From NCBI GenBank assembly GCA_045546135.1, contig JAZQCD010000023.1:1-64000 (forward strand): a stretch of 64,000 nucleotides of DNA, read 5' to 3'. A model generated the notes under the pieces. That model saw only the letters and a list, made by a program, of their open reading frames with translations, made no database searches and was not told the origin of the DNA. This DNA is from RUG13409 sp045546135 (GTDB taxonomy: Bacteria > Bacillota > Clostridia > Peptostreptococcales > Anaerovoracaceae). Shown piece after piece: positions 28,109-35,478 of this stretch (position 1 is its first letter; each line of letters begins with the position of its first letter). Made by a program: the position numbers and the translations under genes.

Positions 28109-28789
28109 ATGTATACATATATCAGAGCTAAAACAGTTGCTTACGGTATCGAGGAAGCCATGAAGGCTCTCGAAAAAAACGGAATAGTTCAGGAACGCGA
28201 GAATCAGGACAGAAAAGATGTGACCAAGGAGATACAGCTGTGCTTAGACATAGAAGATCCTTCTGCTGAACCCTTCATATCAAGAAGTATAGTTACAGAC
28301 CTTAAGGGCCTTGCCAAATACGATCATGAATTCCTTGACGGTACAGGGGATAACGATGGCTGGGAATATACCTATCATGCTCTATATAGCAGGTTCTATG
28401 ATCAGCTCATCGATGAACTGAAAAGGAACATACATACAAGAAGGGCATGTATTGCTCTTGGCCAGGGAGATATCAACTTTTCAGCCGATCCTCCCTGCAT
28501 GCAGCTCATGATGTTCAACTATGTGGATGAAAAACTGGAGATGACCATAGTCTTCAGGTCAAACGACGGAGTCAAGGCATTTCCTATGAATATCCATGCA
28601 GTGGAGATGCTCCATCAGAAGGTAGCTGCAGAGATGGGTATTCCTGTAGGTCCGCTACATTACATAGCGAACAATTTCCATGCTTACAGCAAAGACTTCC
28701 ATACTCTTGAAAGTTATTGCAAGGTCTTTGAAACTGCTCCCGAAAAGAGGCGCTTTGCAAGCATGGAAGATCTAAAGCCTTTTCTTTAG
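28109..28789 (+). CDS. Thymidylate-synthase-like protein
   Basis: 226 residues. PPCMQLMMFNYVDEKLEMT is aligned with the active-site segment of ThyA (PPCH...), including the nucleophilic cysteine, and RSNDGVKAFPMN matches the phosphate- and nucleotide-binding RSxDxxLGxPFN. An HxY-type ending (NNFHAYSKDF) agrees with the dUMP-binding HIYxNH region. The N-terminal part is unlike canonical ThyA and the whole is shorter than the usual 264 or more residues; it looks closer to the short archaeal thymidylate-synthase type. It may methylate dUMP or hydroxymethylate a pyrimidine nucleotide (inference). It lies 12 bases after dnaX, with its own AAAGGAGATG site. Confidence 0.65.
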   Translation: MYTYIRAKTVAYGIEEAMKALEKNGIVQERENQDRKDVTKEIQLCLDIEDPSAEPFISRSIVTDLKGLAKYDHEFLDGTGDNDGWEYTYHALYSRFYDQLIDELKRNIHTRRACIALGQGDINFSADPPCMQLMMFNYVDEKLEMTIVFRSNDGVKAFPMNIHAVEMLHQKVAAEMGIPVGPLHYIANNFHAYSKDFHTLESYCKVFETAPEKRRFASMEDLKPFL

Positions 28790-28818
28790 AGTTCAAATAC
28801 TATTTCTTAATATAAACA

Positions 28819-28860
28819 AAATATCCCGCATCACCATGGATTGCGGGATATTTGTCTTTT
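28819..28860. terminator. Bidirectional terminator between the ThyA-like and MOSC-like genes
   Basis: AAATATCCCGCA and TGCGGGATATTT form a 12-base perfect stem. On the plus strand it is followed by GTCTTTT; on the minus strand by TTTTGTTTAT. The leftward gene ends at its edge. Confidence 0.8.
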
Positions 28861-29140
28861 AGTCTATATATTCTCCGAAAGCTACATTTCGGTTCAGTAT
28901 GCAGGGCTTTTGTTCCTTTGGGACAGGGCAGTCGGAAAAACATCTTTTGCCTACCTTAGTTATCCTTATCTTCCTTCCGTTCGCTTCTAATATGTCGCCT
29001 TCTTTTAGGGACTTGTAAACAAGACCTTTAGTTAAGTGATCTGCTTTGAACTTCTTTGTGCAGAATCCGTCGATCGTCTTAATTTCTTCCTCTATCTCAC
29101 TTGCCATGAGACTGACACCGGCTCTTTCTTTTTCGCTCAT
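28859..29140 (-). CDS. Small MOSC-like protein
   Basis: A 93-residue protein whose body resembles the second half of a MOSC domain: FKADHLTKGLVYKSLKEGD fits the xENIxTxGIxLxxLxVGx stretch. ITKVGKRCFSDCPVP fits VTQIGKxCHxGCxI, with CILNRN in place of the usual CxMPREG. MOSC domains handle sulfur for the molybdenum cofactor. The first half of a standard domain is missing, so this may be a minimal version. It is the last gene of a leftward cofactor operon, 14 bases after the ThiF-like gene, with an AGAGGA site. MOSC assignment is from motif resemblance only. Confidence 0.55.
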   Translation of the reverse strand: MSEKERAGVSLMASEIEEEIKTIDGFCTKKFKADHLTKGLVYKSLKEGDILEANGRKIRITKVGKRCFSDCPVPKEQKPCILNRNVAFGEYID

Positions 29141-29154
29141 AGTCTCGTCCTCTT

Positions 29155-29832
29155 TTATGCAAGGTCTATGATGTTGAAAACATCATGTTCAAGGTCCGAT
29201 ATGAAGAGTTTGTTTTCAAGAGTATTTTCTCTGCCAAGGAGTACCTTTAGCGTCTCTGAAAGCTGGATGTTTGCGGTCAGTCCCGGAGCAAAAGGAAGTA
29301 CAGGAGGCGGAGTGGTCTTCATCTCCTTAGGATAGATCTTTTCGAGAGTTTTGCTTCCGGGAGCTACTGTGCTTACCTGGCTTCTCCAGCCTGCAGCTGC
29401 TCCGTGGATCAAATATATCCCAAGTTCTTCGCATGCTTTTTCTGCTACGAGCCTTCCTTCTATGTTGTCAAGGGCGTCTATGACTACATCGGAACCTTCA
29501 AGTATGTCTTTTGCATTATCTTTTGAAAGGAGAGCTATGTAGACTTCGGCCTTTACATTGCTGTTTATCTTAGCTACTGCCGAAGACGCTTCGGCTGCCT
29601 TGCTCTTGCCTAGGTTTTCTTCAGTGCATAAAAGCTGTCTGTTCAGATTGCTTTCGGAAAAGGTATCGCAGTCTATTAGTTTTATCTTTCCTATGCCTAT
29701 CCTTGCAAGGCCGTTGATAAGGTATCCTCCAAGTCCTCCGCAGCCTATGACTGCAACAGTTTTTGTGCTGAGGATCTCCTGTTCCTCTCTTGAAATGGAA
29801 GGAAAGTTTCTTGAGTATCTTTCGTCGTTCAT
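29155..29832 (-). CDS. ThiF/MoeB/HesA-family adenylyltransferase
   Basis: A 225-residue E1-like enzyme. The nucleotide site GCGGLGGYLINGLARIG, the metal-proximal DCDTFSESNLNRQLLC, GKSKAAEA and DALDNIEGR are in the usual order. Such enzymes adenylate the C-terminal diglycine of MoaD- or ThiS-type carriers so that they can accept sulfur. No clear pair of CxxC zinc motifs was seen, which marks the short HesA/MoeB-like forms. Lying between MoeA-PBP and the MOSC-like gene, and with a MoaD-like carrier at 35.2 kb, it most likely serves tungsto- or molybdopterin synthesis rather than thiamin. RBS and two-base spacing from the upstream gene indicate an operon. Confidence 0.85.
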   Translation of the reverse strand: MNDERYSRNFPSISREEQEILSTKTVAVIGCGGLGGYLINGLARIGIGKIKLIDCDTFSESNLNRQLLCTEENLGKSKAAEASSAVAKINSNVKAEVYIALLSKDNAKDILEGSDVVIDALDNIEGRLVAEKACEELGIYLIHGAAAGWRSQVSTVAPGSKTLEKIYPKEMKTTPPPVLPFAPGLTANIQLSETLKVLLGRENTLENKLFISDLEHDVFNIIDLA

Positions 29833-29834
29833 TT

Positions 29835-31745
29835 TCAGTACCTTCTTCTAACTTCACCGGGATGCTCGAGGGTATACCCGCCAAGAGTTTCTAACCTTTT
29901 TGCAAACTCCGGACTTTTAAGTATAGATATAAGTTTTTGCACCTGGGGCAGATCCCATGCGCTGTCCGGTATGATGAAATCGTACTGCTCTGTGCAGACC
30001 GGTACGAAATCAAGATCATATATCATTGCTGCAGAATAGATCCCCATGCCCGCATCGCCGGAACCTGATGCTATCTGCGCAGCAACCGATGTGTGCGTCA
30101 TCTCTTCGCGGTCGTATCCGTCTATGGCATCGCTGTCCATAGCATACTTCTTGATGAGATAATCTGTAAGGACTCTTGTGCCGGAACCCTTTTGCCTGTT
30201 TACATATCTAAGTCCCGGTTTTGCAAGGTCTTCGAACTTTTCTATGCCCAAAGGATTGCCCTTTGCGATCATTATGCCCTGTGTCCTTCCGACGCACTCG
30301 ACGAGTCTTATGCCGCCGTCAGGGAAATATTTTTTCATGTATGAATAGTTGTATTCGCCGCTTTCTTCGTCTAAGAGATGGCAGCCTGCAAGGTGGGATT
30401 CGCCTCTTTTTACAGCCATTATGCCTCCCATGGAACCTACATGGGTAGAACTTAAGTAAAGAGAAGGATCCTCTGCATGAAGCATGTCCGAAAGCTCATC
30501 TATGAGAGGATCGTGAGATCCTATGGCAAGGACTGTGTTATTTAAAACTTCTGCATCTTTGAGAAGTCTAACTTCTACTTCTGAGCCTGTCTCAAGGCCT
30601 TCAGACCCTTGGGGTATGGTCATTATGCCGTCAGCTTTCATAAAGGAACTTACGACACCTGCGCCTCTTGAAAGGGGACTGGCGATCACCTTGTCGCCGA
30701 CCTTTGCCAGCTTTACTCTTACATATTCACGGTACTTAAGTCCTGAAACGATGCTCTTTGAAAGAGTAGCTTTTACAGTTTGCTCCTTAAGAGCTGCTCT
30801 GTGATACCAAAGATCTGTTACAGGCTTAAAGAGCTCTTCCAATACTATGATGCCTGAAACCGGGTAGCCCGGTATGCCGAGTATGGGTTTTCCTGATGCA
30901 ATGCCTATTATTGCGGGTTTTCCAGGTTTTATTGCTATGCCGTGATGTATTACTTCACCTATTTCGGAGATGCACTGGGTCGTCCAGTCGTCTCTCCCTG
31001 CTGATGATCCTGCATTGATAAGGACCATATCGCATTCGGAAATGGCTTTTTCAAGAGCCTCTTTAATGAGCTGCGGTTTGTCCTTTACTATGGGGTATAC
31101 TCTTGGCGTGCAATCCCAGTTTTTGAGCATGCCTGAAAAAATAGATGAGTTGAACTCCATCACATCCCCCGGTTTTGGGTCTTCTGATGGCTTAACTATC
31201 TCATCGCCTGTAGGGATTATGCCTACGACAGGTTTTTTCAGTACTTCAGTCTTCATTACGCCTGCTGCAAGCATGGCGCCTACGGCAGACGGTTCTATCT
31301 TACTGAAGGATGGTATGATCATCTCTCCTGCGCAGATGTCTTCTCCTATCTGTCTTACATTCTCCCAGGGGGCTGCTGCGGAATAGAGTTTTACTCTGCC
31401 TTCATCTTCCTGTATGACTTCTTCTATCATGACTACTGCATTGCAGTCTTCGGGGAGAGGATCGCCTGTATCGACGACAGTATATTGATCTTTTTCAAGC
31501 ATCACAGGTGTAGTTGCAGTGGCGCCGTAGCTCACATTTGCTTTGATGGCTATTCCGTCCATGGCGCTTGCTGTATAGTGAGGAGCGCTGATATTTGCAT
31601 AGACTGCTTTTGCTGTGACTCTTCCTGAACTTTCAGGTACAGGTATGATTTCTGTTTTTGCAGCAAAACCTGCTTTGCAAAGGCTGTCTTTAAGATCTTT
31701 TTTTGCTTCTTCAAGGGAAACATTGGTCAAATAACTGAATGACAT
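29835..31745 (-). CDS. MoeA molybdopterin molybdotransferase fused to a PBP-like domain
   Basis: 636 residues. The first 400 are a MoeA enzyme: SAMDGIAIKA, VDTGDPLPEDCNAVVMIEE, GIIPTGDEIV, NAGSSAGRDDWT and KPGKPAIIGIASGKPILGIPGYPVSG match the family and its metal-insertion site. The last 220 residues form a PBP-like (PF12727-type) domain related to molybdate- and LysR-effector-binding proteins (GSGTRVLTDYLI, SVAAQIASGSGDAGMGI). MoeA inserts molybdate or tungstate into adenylated pterin; the extra domain could bind the oxyanion (inference). It lies nine bases after a second moeA and two bases before the ThiF-like gene. Confidence 0.9.
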   Translation of the reverse strand: MSFSYLTNVSLEEAKKDLKDSLCKAGFAAKTEIIPVPESSGRVTAKAVYANISAPHYTASAMDGIAIKANVSYGATATTPVMLEKDQYTVVDTGDPLPEDCNAVVMIEEVIQEDEGRVKLYSAAAPWENVRQIGEDICAGEMIIPSFSKIEPSAVGAMLAAGVMKTEVLKKPVVGIIPTGDEIVKPSEDPKPGDVMEFNSSIFSGMLKNWDCTPRVYPIVKDKPQLIKEALEKAISECDMVLINAGSSAGRDDWTTQCISEIGEVIHHGIAIKPGKPAIIGIASGKPILGIPGYPVSGIIVLEELFKPVTDLWYHRAALKEQTVKATLSKSIVSGLKYREYVRVKLAKVGDKVIASPLSRGAGVVSSFMKADGIMTIPQGSEGLETGSEVEVRLLKDAEVLNNTVLAIGSHDPLIDELSDMLHAEDPSLYLSSTHVGSMGGIMAVKRGESHLAGCHLLDEESGEYNYSYMKKYFPDGGIRLVECVGRTQGIMIAKGNPLGIEKFEDLAKPGLRYVNRQKGSGTRVLTDYLIKKYAMDSDAIDGYDREEMTHTSVAAQIASGSGDAGMGIYSAAMIYDLDFVPVCTEQYDFIIPDSAWDLPQVQKLISILKSPEFAKRLETLGGYTLEHPGEVRRRY

Positions 31746-31754
31746 TTTTATCTC

Positions 31755-32966
31755 CTAAAACATATATACGTCAACTTCCATGCCTTTGCTGTATCCTTCG
31801 CAGTCCCTTGGGACGCAGATGAATCCATCTGATAGGGCAAGAGATGAAACAAGTCCTGATTTGCTTTGGACAGGCGCTGCAAATACATTGCCGCCTGATT
31901 CCTCAAGGCTTACGCCTATATATACCGTACGCCCCTGGTTCGCCGGGACTGCTTCTGAGAGCAGGGCTTTCAAAGGCCTTATGGTCTCTATGGTGCCGGT
32001 GAGCTTTGATACGAGGGCTTTGACAAAGAGAGTCGATACGAAAAAGCTGGCTCCGGGATGGCCCGGAAGGCCCACTATAGGTTTATTAGAGCTGCAGCCA
32101 AGTATGGTCGGTTTGCCCGGTTTTATGGCAATGCCGTGAAAGAACAGCGGACCAAAGCCTTCGATGATCTTTGCAGTGGAATCCTTTTGTCCTACAGAAC
32201 TGCCTCCTGATATTATGACCATATCACATTCTGAGACTGCTTTGTGTATAGCATCGGAAAGAGTCTTTTCGTCATCTTTAAAGAATCCGTATGTCACAGT
32301 ATCGCATCCCCAATCCATGCAAAGGGCAGCGATCATATATGAATTGACATCTCTTACTTGTCCTTCCTTTGGAGTCTCGTTTATTCCTACAAGCTCGTCT
32401 CCTGTAGAAATGATGCCGACCAAAGGCTTTTTAACGACATCTACATATTCTATTCCAAGAGATGCAAATACACCTATGTGCTGGGGTTTTATGATGGCGC
32501 CTTTTTTTGCAATGACTTGTCCCGGGCGGCAGTCATCGCCCTTATATACCATATTGTCTCCCGGCGCTGCAGGTCTTATTATTTCGATCTCATCTTCAGA
32601 AAGTCTTTCTGTATATTCGACCATTACTACACAGTCAGCTCCGGCAGGAACTTTTCCTCCTGTTGGGACTTCGGCGCAGCATCCTTTTTCAAGGGGTCCG
32701 TCTGTGTCTTTTCCCATCTCTATCTTCGATGAGATCTTAAGGATGGCAGGAATGCTTTCAGTGCAGCCGAAACTGTCTTTGGCATGTATGGCGAATCCGT
32801 CCACTGATGATCTGTCGAATCCCGGTACGAATTCAGATGAACATACATCGGCAAAGAGAGTGCGTCCGAGAGCTTTGCTTATGCTGATCCTTTCATGATC
32901 TTCAAGAGTTTTGAAATGAGTGTCTATGACCTCAAGTACTTCATCAGGAGTTTTTACATTGAGCAT
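31755..32966 (-). CDS. moeA: Molybdopterin molybdotransferase MoeA
   Basis: 403 residues, standard MoeA length, without an extra domain. SSVDGFAIHAKDSFG, GKVPAGADCVVMVEYTE, GIISTGDELV, SGGSSVGQKDSTA and KPGKPTILGCSSNKPIVGLPGHPGAS are the family motifs. It inserts molybdenum or tungsten into the pterin. First gene of the leftward operon moeA, moeA-PBP, thiF-like, MOSC-like. Two different MoeA proteins in one operon fit the idea of one per metal, as proposed for tungsten-using prokaryotes; which is which cannot be told here. The start has a GAAGGAG site and a promoter 37 bases upstream. Confidence 0.92.
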   Translation of the reverse strand: MLNVKTPDEVLEVIDTHFKTLEDHERISISKALGRTLFADVCSSEFVPGFDRSSVDGFAIHAKDSFGCTESIPAILKISSKIEMGKDTDGPLEKGCCAEVPTGGKVPAGADCVVMVEYTERLSEDEIEIIRPAAPGDNMVYKGDDCRPGQVIAKKGAIIKPQHIGVFASLGIEYVDVVKKPLVGIISTGDELVGINETPKEGQVRDVNSYMIAALCMDWGCDTVTYGFFKDDEKTLSDAIHKAVSECDMVIISGGSSVGQKDSTAKIIEGFGPLFFHGIAIKPGKPTILGCSSNKPIVGLPGHPGASFFVSTLFVKALVSKLTGTIETIRPLKALLSEAVPANQGRTVYIGVSLEESGGNVFAAPVQSKSGLVSSLALSDGFICVPRDCEGYSKGMEVDVYMF

Positions 32967-33002
32967 ATATAGATCTCCTTCATTTATATTTCTATCTTAT
33001 GT

Positions 33003-33031
33003 ATTCTAACTCACCTTTTGAATTTGGTAAA
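33003..33031 (-). promoter_or_regulatory. Promoter of the leftward cofactor operon
   Basis: On the minus strand, TTTACC (33026-33031) and TAGAAT (33003-33008) are separated by 17 bases, ahead of moeA. Confidence 0.6.
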
Positions 33032-33087
33032 GACAGACCGGAACAGGAAAGGGGATTCTAAAAGATAAAATGCCTTTTTCAATATGC

Positions 33088-33146
33088 ATGGGATTCAAAG
33101 CCCATTAATGAAAGAAAATGACCGATTTTTTAAGACCGGTCACTTT
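33088..33146. other. Two short hairpins between the divergent moeA and AOR operons
   Basis: ATGGG/CCCAT (33088-33105) and TGACCG/CGGTCA (33119-33142) are inverted repeats; the second is followed by CTTTTATT rightward and TTTTC leftward. Because the flanking genes diverge, neither is an expected gene-end terminator. They may insulate the two promoters or bind a regulator. The rest of the 470-base gap holds the two promoters and the AOR leader. Confidence 0.35.
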
Positions 33147-33204
33147 TATTGATTCCATTTTTTCATAAAGAGTATAAAAGTATCATAAAAAGATGTGCAA
33201 AAAA

Positions 33205-33213
33205 TGATATAAT
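33205..33213 (+). promoter_or_regulatory. Extended -10 promoter of the AOR operon
   Basis: TGATATAAT matches TGnTATAAT perfectly. The predicted transcription start near 33220 leaves an untranslated leader of about 215 bases before the AOR start codon. Confidence 0.6.
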
Positions 33214-33289
33214 TAACCTAGACTATTTTGGTATTTTGTGTACATTTTATCTGAATAGCCGTGGTTATTATTAAACGAATCAGTAGTGC

Positions 33290-33410
33290 AGTATTTCTCG
33301 ATTTATCCCATGACCCAAGAGGCCTGGATAAACAATGGGCCTTGTGAGCGATCGCAGGACCTGCCGTTTTTTGCAAAGGGAAAGTATGCCGTATTGATCA
33401 GTGTACTTCT
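33290..33410 (+). promoter_or_regulatory. Candidate structured RNA leader of the AOR operon
   Basis: TTTATCC (33302-33308) pairs perfectly with GGATAAA (33326-33332). CAA plus GGCC (33316-33318, 33321-33324) pairs with GGCCTTG (33338-33344). The two helices interleave as an H-type pseudoknot with short loops. A competing helix CCCAT/ATGGG (33307-33311, 33335-33339) would exclude both. A GC-rich inverted repeat (GCAGG/CCTGC, 33354-33364) and a six-T run (33367-33372) follow, which could act as a weak terminator. This looks like a ligand-sensing leader, but the function is inference. It lacks the core seen in the two Moco-like RNAs of this window. Confidence 0.45.
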
Positions 33411-33437
33411 ATTCGTTTGCGTAAAAAAGGAGAAGTT

Positions 33438-35180
33438 ATGAGAATCGTAAAAGTCAACATGACAGATGCTTCCATCGTTGAGGAAGAATTCAGACAGTCA
33501 GATTGGGGCTACTATGGCGGCAGAGGCCTTATCGATGCCATGGTCACGACAAAACAGCTGGACCCAAAGTGTGATCCTCTTGGACCTGACAACATTCTTT
33601 CCATCGCAACAGGTCTTTTCGCTGGAACGATGATGACCTCATCAGGAAGACTTTCTGTAAGCGCAAAGAGCCCTCTTACACATACCATAGGCGAATCCAA
33701 TGCAGGTGGTATCATGGGAAAGTATCTCGATGAACAGCAGATCAAGATCATCTCTGTTTACGGAATGGCACCGGAAGGAAAGAAGTATTTCCTTCACGTA
33801 GATCCGGATGGAAAGATCACTCTTGAAGATGCATCCTTCCTTTCCATGAAACTCACATATGAGACAAGTGCTCTTTTAAGAGAAAAGTATGGCGATAATA
33901 TTGCTATCGCAGCTATAGGACCTGCAGGTGAGAGAAAAGGTCTTGTTGCAAATGTCATGATGTCCGAGTACAAGACAGGATATATGTGCAGAGCAGCAGC
34001 AAGAGGCGGAATGGGCGCTGTAATGGGAAGCAAGGGACTCAAAGCTATAGTAGTTGAAAAGTCCAATAAACCATATAAACCGACACTTCCTGCAGAAACA
34101 GCAGAAGAATTCAAGGAAGCTTGCAAGATCTGCGCAAAGGCTGTTACAGCAAATCCTATGACAGGAAACCTTCAGAGAAAGTATGGTTCTGTCTACGGCG
34201 CTACAGCAGTAGCACAGATGGGCGCTCTTCCTACAAACAACTTCAGAGGACAGAAAGTAGATGTAGGTTGCTATGTTGCTGAAGAATGGTATAAGACCAT
34301 GACAGAACGTGGCGGACACGGTACTATCCCATGTCAGCCCGGATGCGTATGCTGCTGCTCCAACGAGATCCACGATGAGGACGGCAACTACCTTACAGCA
34401 GGTATCGAATACGATACAGTCGCTCTTATGGGTCCAAACCAGGGAATATACGACATCACATATGTAACATCTGCAGACCGTTTCTGCGATGATTACGGCA
34501 TCGATACCATAGACACAGGATGCGCTCTTGGTGTAGCTATGGATGAAGGCCTCATCCAGTTCGGAGATGCAAAGGGTGCTCTTGCATTCTTAAAGAGAGC
34601 TGCTGATCCAGACGACAAGTATGGTCAGGTACTCATCAACGGATGCCAGGCTCTTGGTGAATTCATCGGAGCGAAGAGGATCCCGACAGGTAAGAGACGT
34701 GGTATGCCGGCATACGACCCACGTGTACTTCCTTCCTACGGAATGACATATGAAAGAGCAACAGACGGTGCAGACCACACTGCTGCATCAGCTCTTCTTT
34801 CCCGTACAGACCTTTGTCCTGAAGACCAGGCAGACGTTTCTCATGCAAGAAGCGCTTGTTGCGATAACTTCGAAATGTGCCTCTTCTGCTGGGGTTCACT
34901 TCTCTACAATCCGGATGCTCTCGCAGCAGTCGCAAGAGCTGCAGGAGATGTTGTCGGAAAACCCGGCGTTGGCGTCGAACTCATCGAAGAGATCGGAAGA
35001 GATATCCTCTACATGGAACACAAGTTCAATGATGATGCAGGATTCACCTTCGCAGATGATAAGATCGCAGATTTCTTCTATACAGAACCGGCTGAGAACG
35101 GACAGGTATACAAGAGCCCGTTCACAAAGAGTTATGTAGAGCTTGCTGATGAAAGAGCAGCTGCAAAAAAGGAGCAGTAA
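33438..35180 (+). CDS. Tungsten-type aldehyde ferredoxin oxidoreductase
   Basis: A 580-residue AOR-family enzyme, which interconverts aldehydes and carboxylates with ferredoxin, using a bis-pterin tungsten or molybdenum centre and a 4Fe-4S cluster. The N-terminal domain has WGYYGGRGLIDAM and the cofactor-binding RAAARGGMGAVMGSKGLKAI. The middle has YDTVALMGPNQGIYDI and CDDYGIDTIDTG. The cluster ligands look unusual: PCQPGCVCCC (C299, C303, C305-C307) instead of C-x2-C-x3-C, with a distal FEMCLFC. ATG 33438 follows AAAAGGAG; an upstream TTG in frame lacks such a site. The stop overlaps a MoaD-like gene. Isoleucine codons are mostly ATC, as in the ribosomal genes, which suggests high expression. 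Confidence 0.92.
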   Translation: MRIVKVNMTDASIVEEEFRQSDWGYYGGRGLIDAMVTTKQLDPKCDPLGPDNILSIATGLFAGTMMTSSGRLSVSAKSPLTHTIGESNAGGIMGKYLDEQQIKIISVYGMAPEGKKYFLHVDPDGKITLEDASFLSMKLTYETSALLREKYGDNIAIAAIGPAGERKGLVANVMMSEYKTGYMCRAAARGGMGAVMGSKGLKAIVVEKSNKPYKPTLPAETAEEFKEACKICAKAVTANPMTGNLQRKYGSVYGATAVAQMGALPTNNFRGQKVDVGCYVAEEWYKTMTERGGHGTIPCQPGCVCCCSNEIHDEDGNYLTAGIEYDTVALMGPNQGIYDITYVTSADRFCDDYGIDTIDTGCALGVAMDEGLIQFGDAKGALAFLKRAADPDDKYGQVLINGCQALGEFIGAKRIPTGKRRGMPAYDPRVLPSYGMTYERATDGADHTAASALLSRTDLCPEDQADVSHARSACCDNFEMCLFCWGSLLYNPDALAAVARAAGDVVGKPGVGVELIEEIGRDILYMEHKFNDDAGFTFADDKIADFFYTEPAENGQVYKSPFTKSYVELADERAAAKKEQ

Positions 35181-35398
35181 TGGAAAAGCAGTATATTACA
35201 GTTAACGGCGAACAAAAAGAGATCCCGGAAAGCGGACTTTTGAAGGATGTCGTGTCCCTTTACGGTGATGGTTTAGATGAGAATATATATCTTGCCAAAG
35301 TAAACGGTAACGTTATCCATAGTGTTGTTAATGGCAATGATACTGTTGTAAAGCCGGGCGATGATATAGAACTTTATGCTCTTGTCATCGGCGGTTGA
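35180..35398 (+). CDS. MoaD/ThiS-family sulfur carrier protein
   Basis: 72 residues of ubiquitin-like beta-grasp type, ending in ELYALVIGG; the terminal diglycine is the site of adenylation and thiocarboxylation. The ATG shares one base with the AOR stop codon, so it is co-translated with AOR. MoaD-like proteins beside AOR are thought to supply dithiolene sulfur to the tungstopterin. The ThiF-like enzyme at 29.2-29.8 kb is the likely activating partner. A ThiS role in thiamin synthesis is possible but there are no thiamin genes nearby. Confidence 0.85.
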   Translation: MEKQYITVNGEQKEIPESGLLKDVVSLYGDGLDENIYLAKVNGNVIHSVVNGNDTVVKPGDDIELYALVIGG

Positions 35399-35411
35399 CC
35401 ATGTTTTATTT

Positions 35412-35440
35412 CCGGACCGAATATCATTTCGGTCCGGTTT
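35412..35440 (+). terminator. Terminator after the AOR-MoaD operon
   Basis: CCGGACCGAA pairs with TTCGGTCCGG over ten bases around a TATCAT loop. Only three T follow, so some read-through to the downstream transporter is likely. Confidence 0.65.
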
Positions 35441-35478
35441 GTAATTATCTAAGAGAGTTTTAAAAAAAGGAGTGAAAA

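Noticed and set aside
33119..33146. Gene-end terminator between moeA and AOR
   Set aside because: The neighbouring genes diverge, the stem has only six pairs and the T run is short; kept only as an unexplained hairpin.
33346..33356. GCGATCGC palindrome as a regulator site
   Set aside because: A short palindrome in the transcribed leader, more simply explained as part of RNA structure.
33290..33410. Moco riboswitch in the AOR leader
   Set aside because: The GTACA, GAAA-hairpin and TGCGCC core seen at 42.9 and 62.1 kb is missing; the helices are arranged differently.
33417..33437. TTG start for AOR
   Set aside because: It would include the AAAAGGAG site in the coding sequence; ATG 33438 sits correctly behind it.
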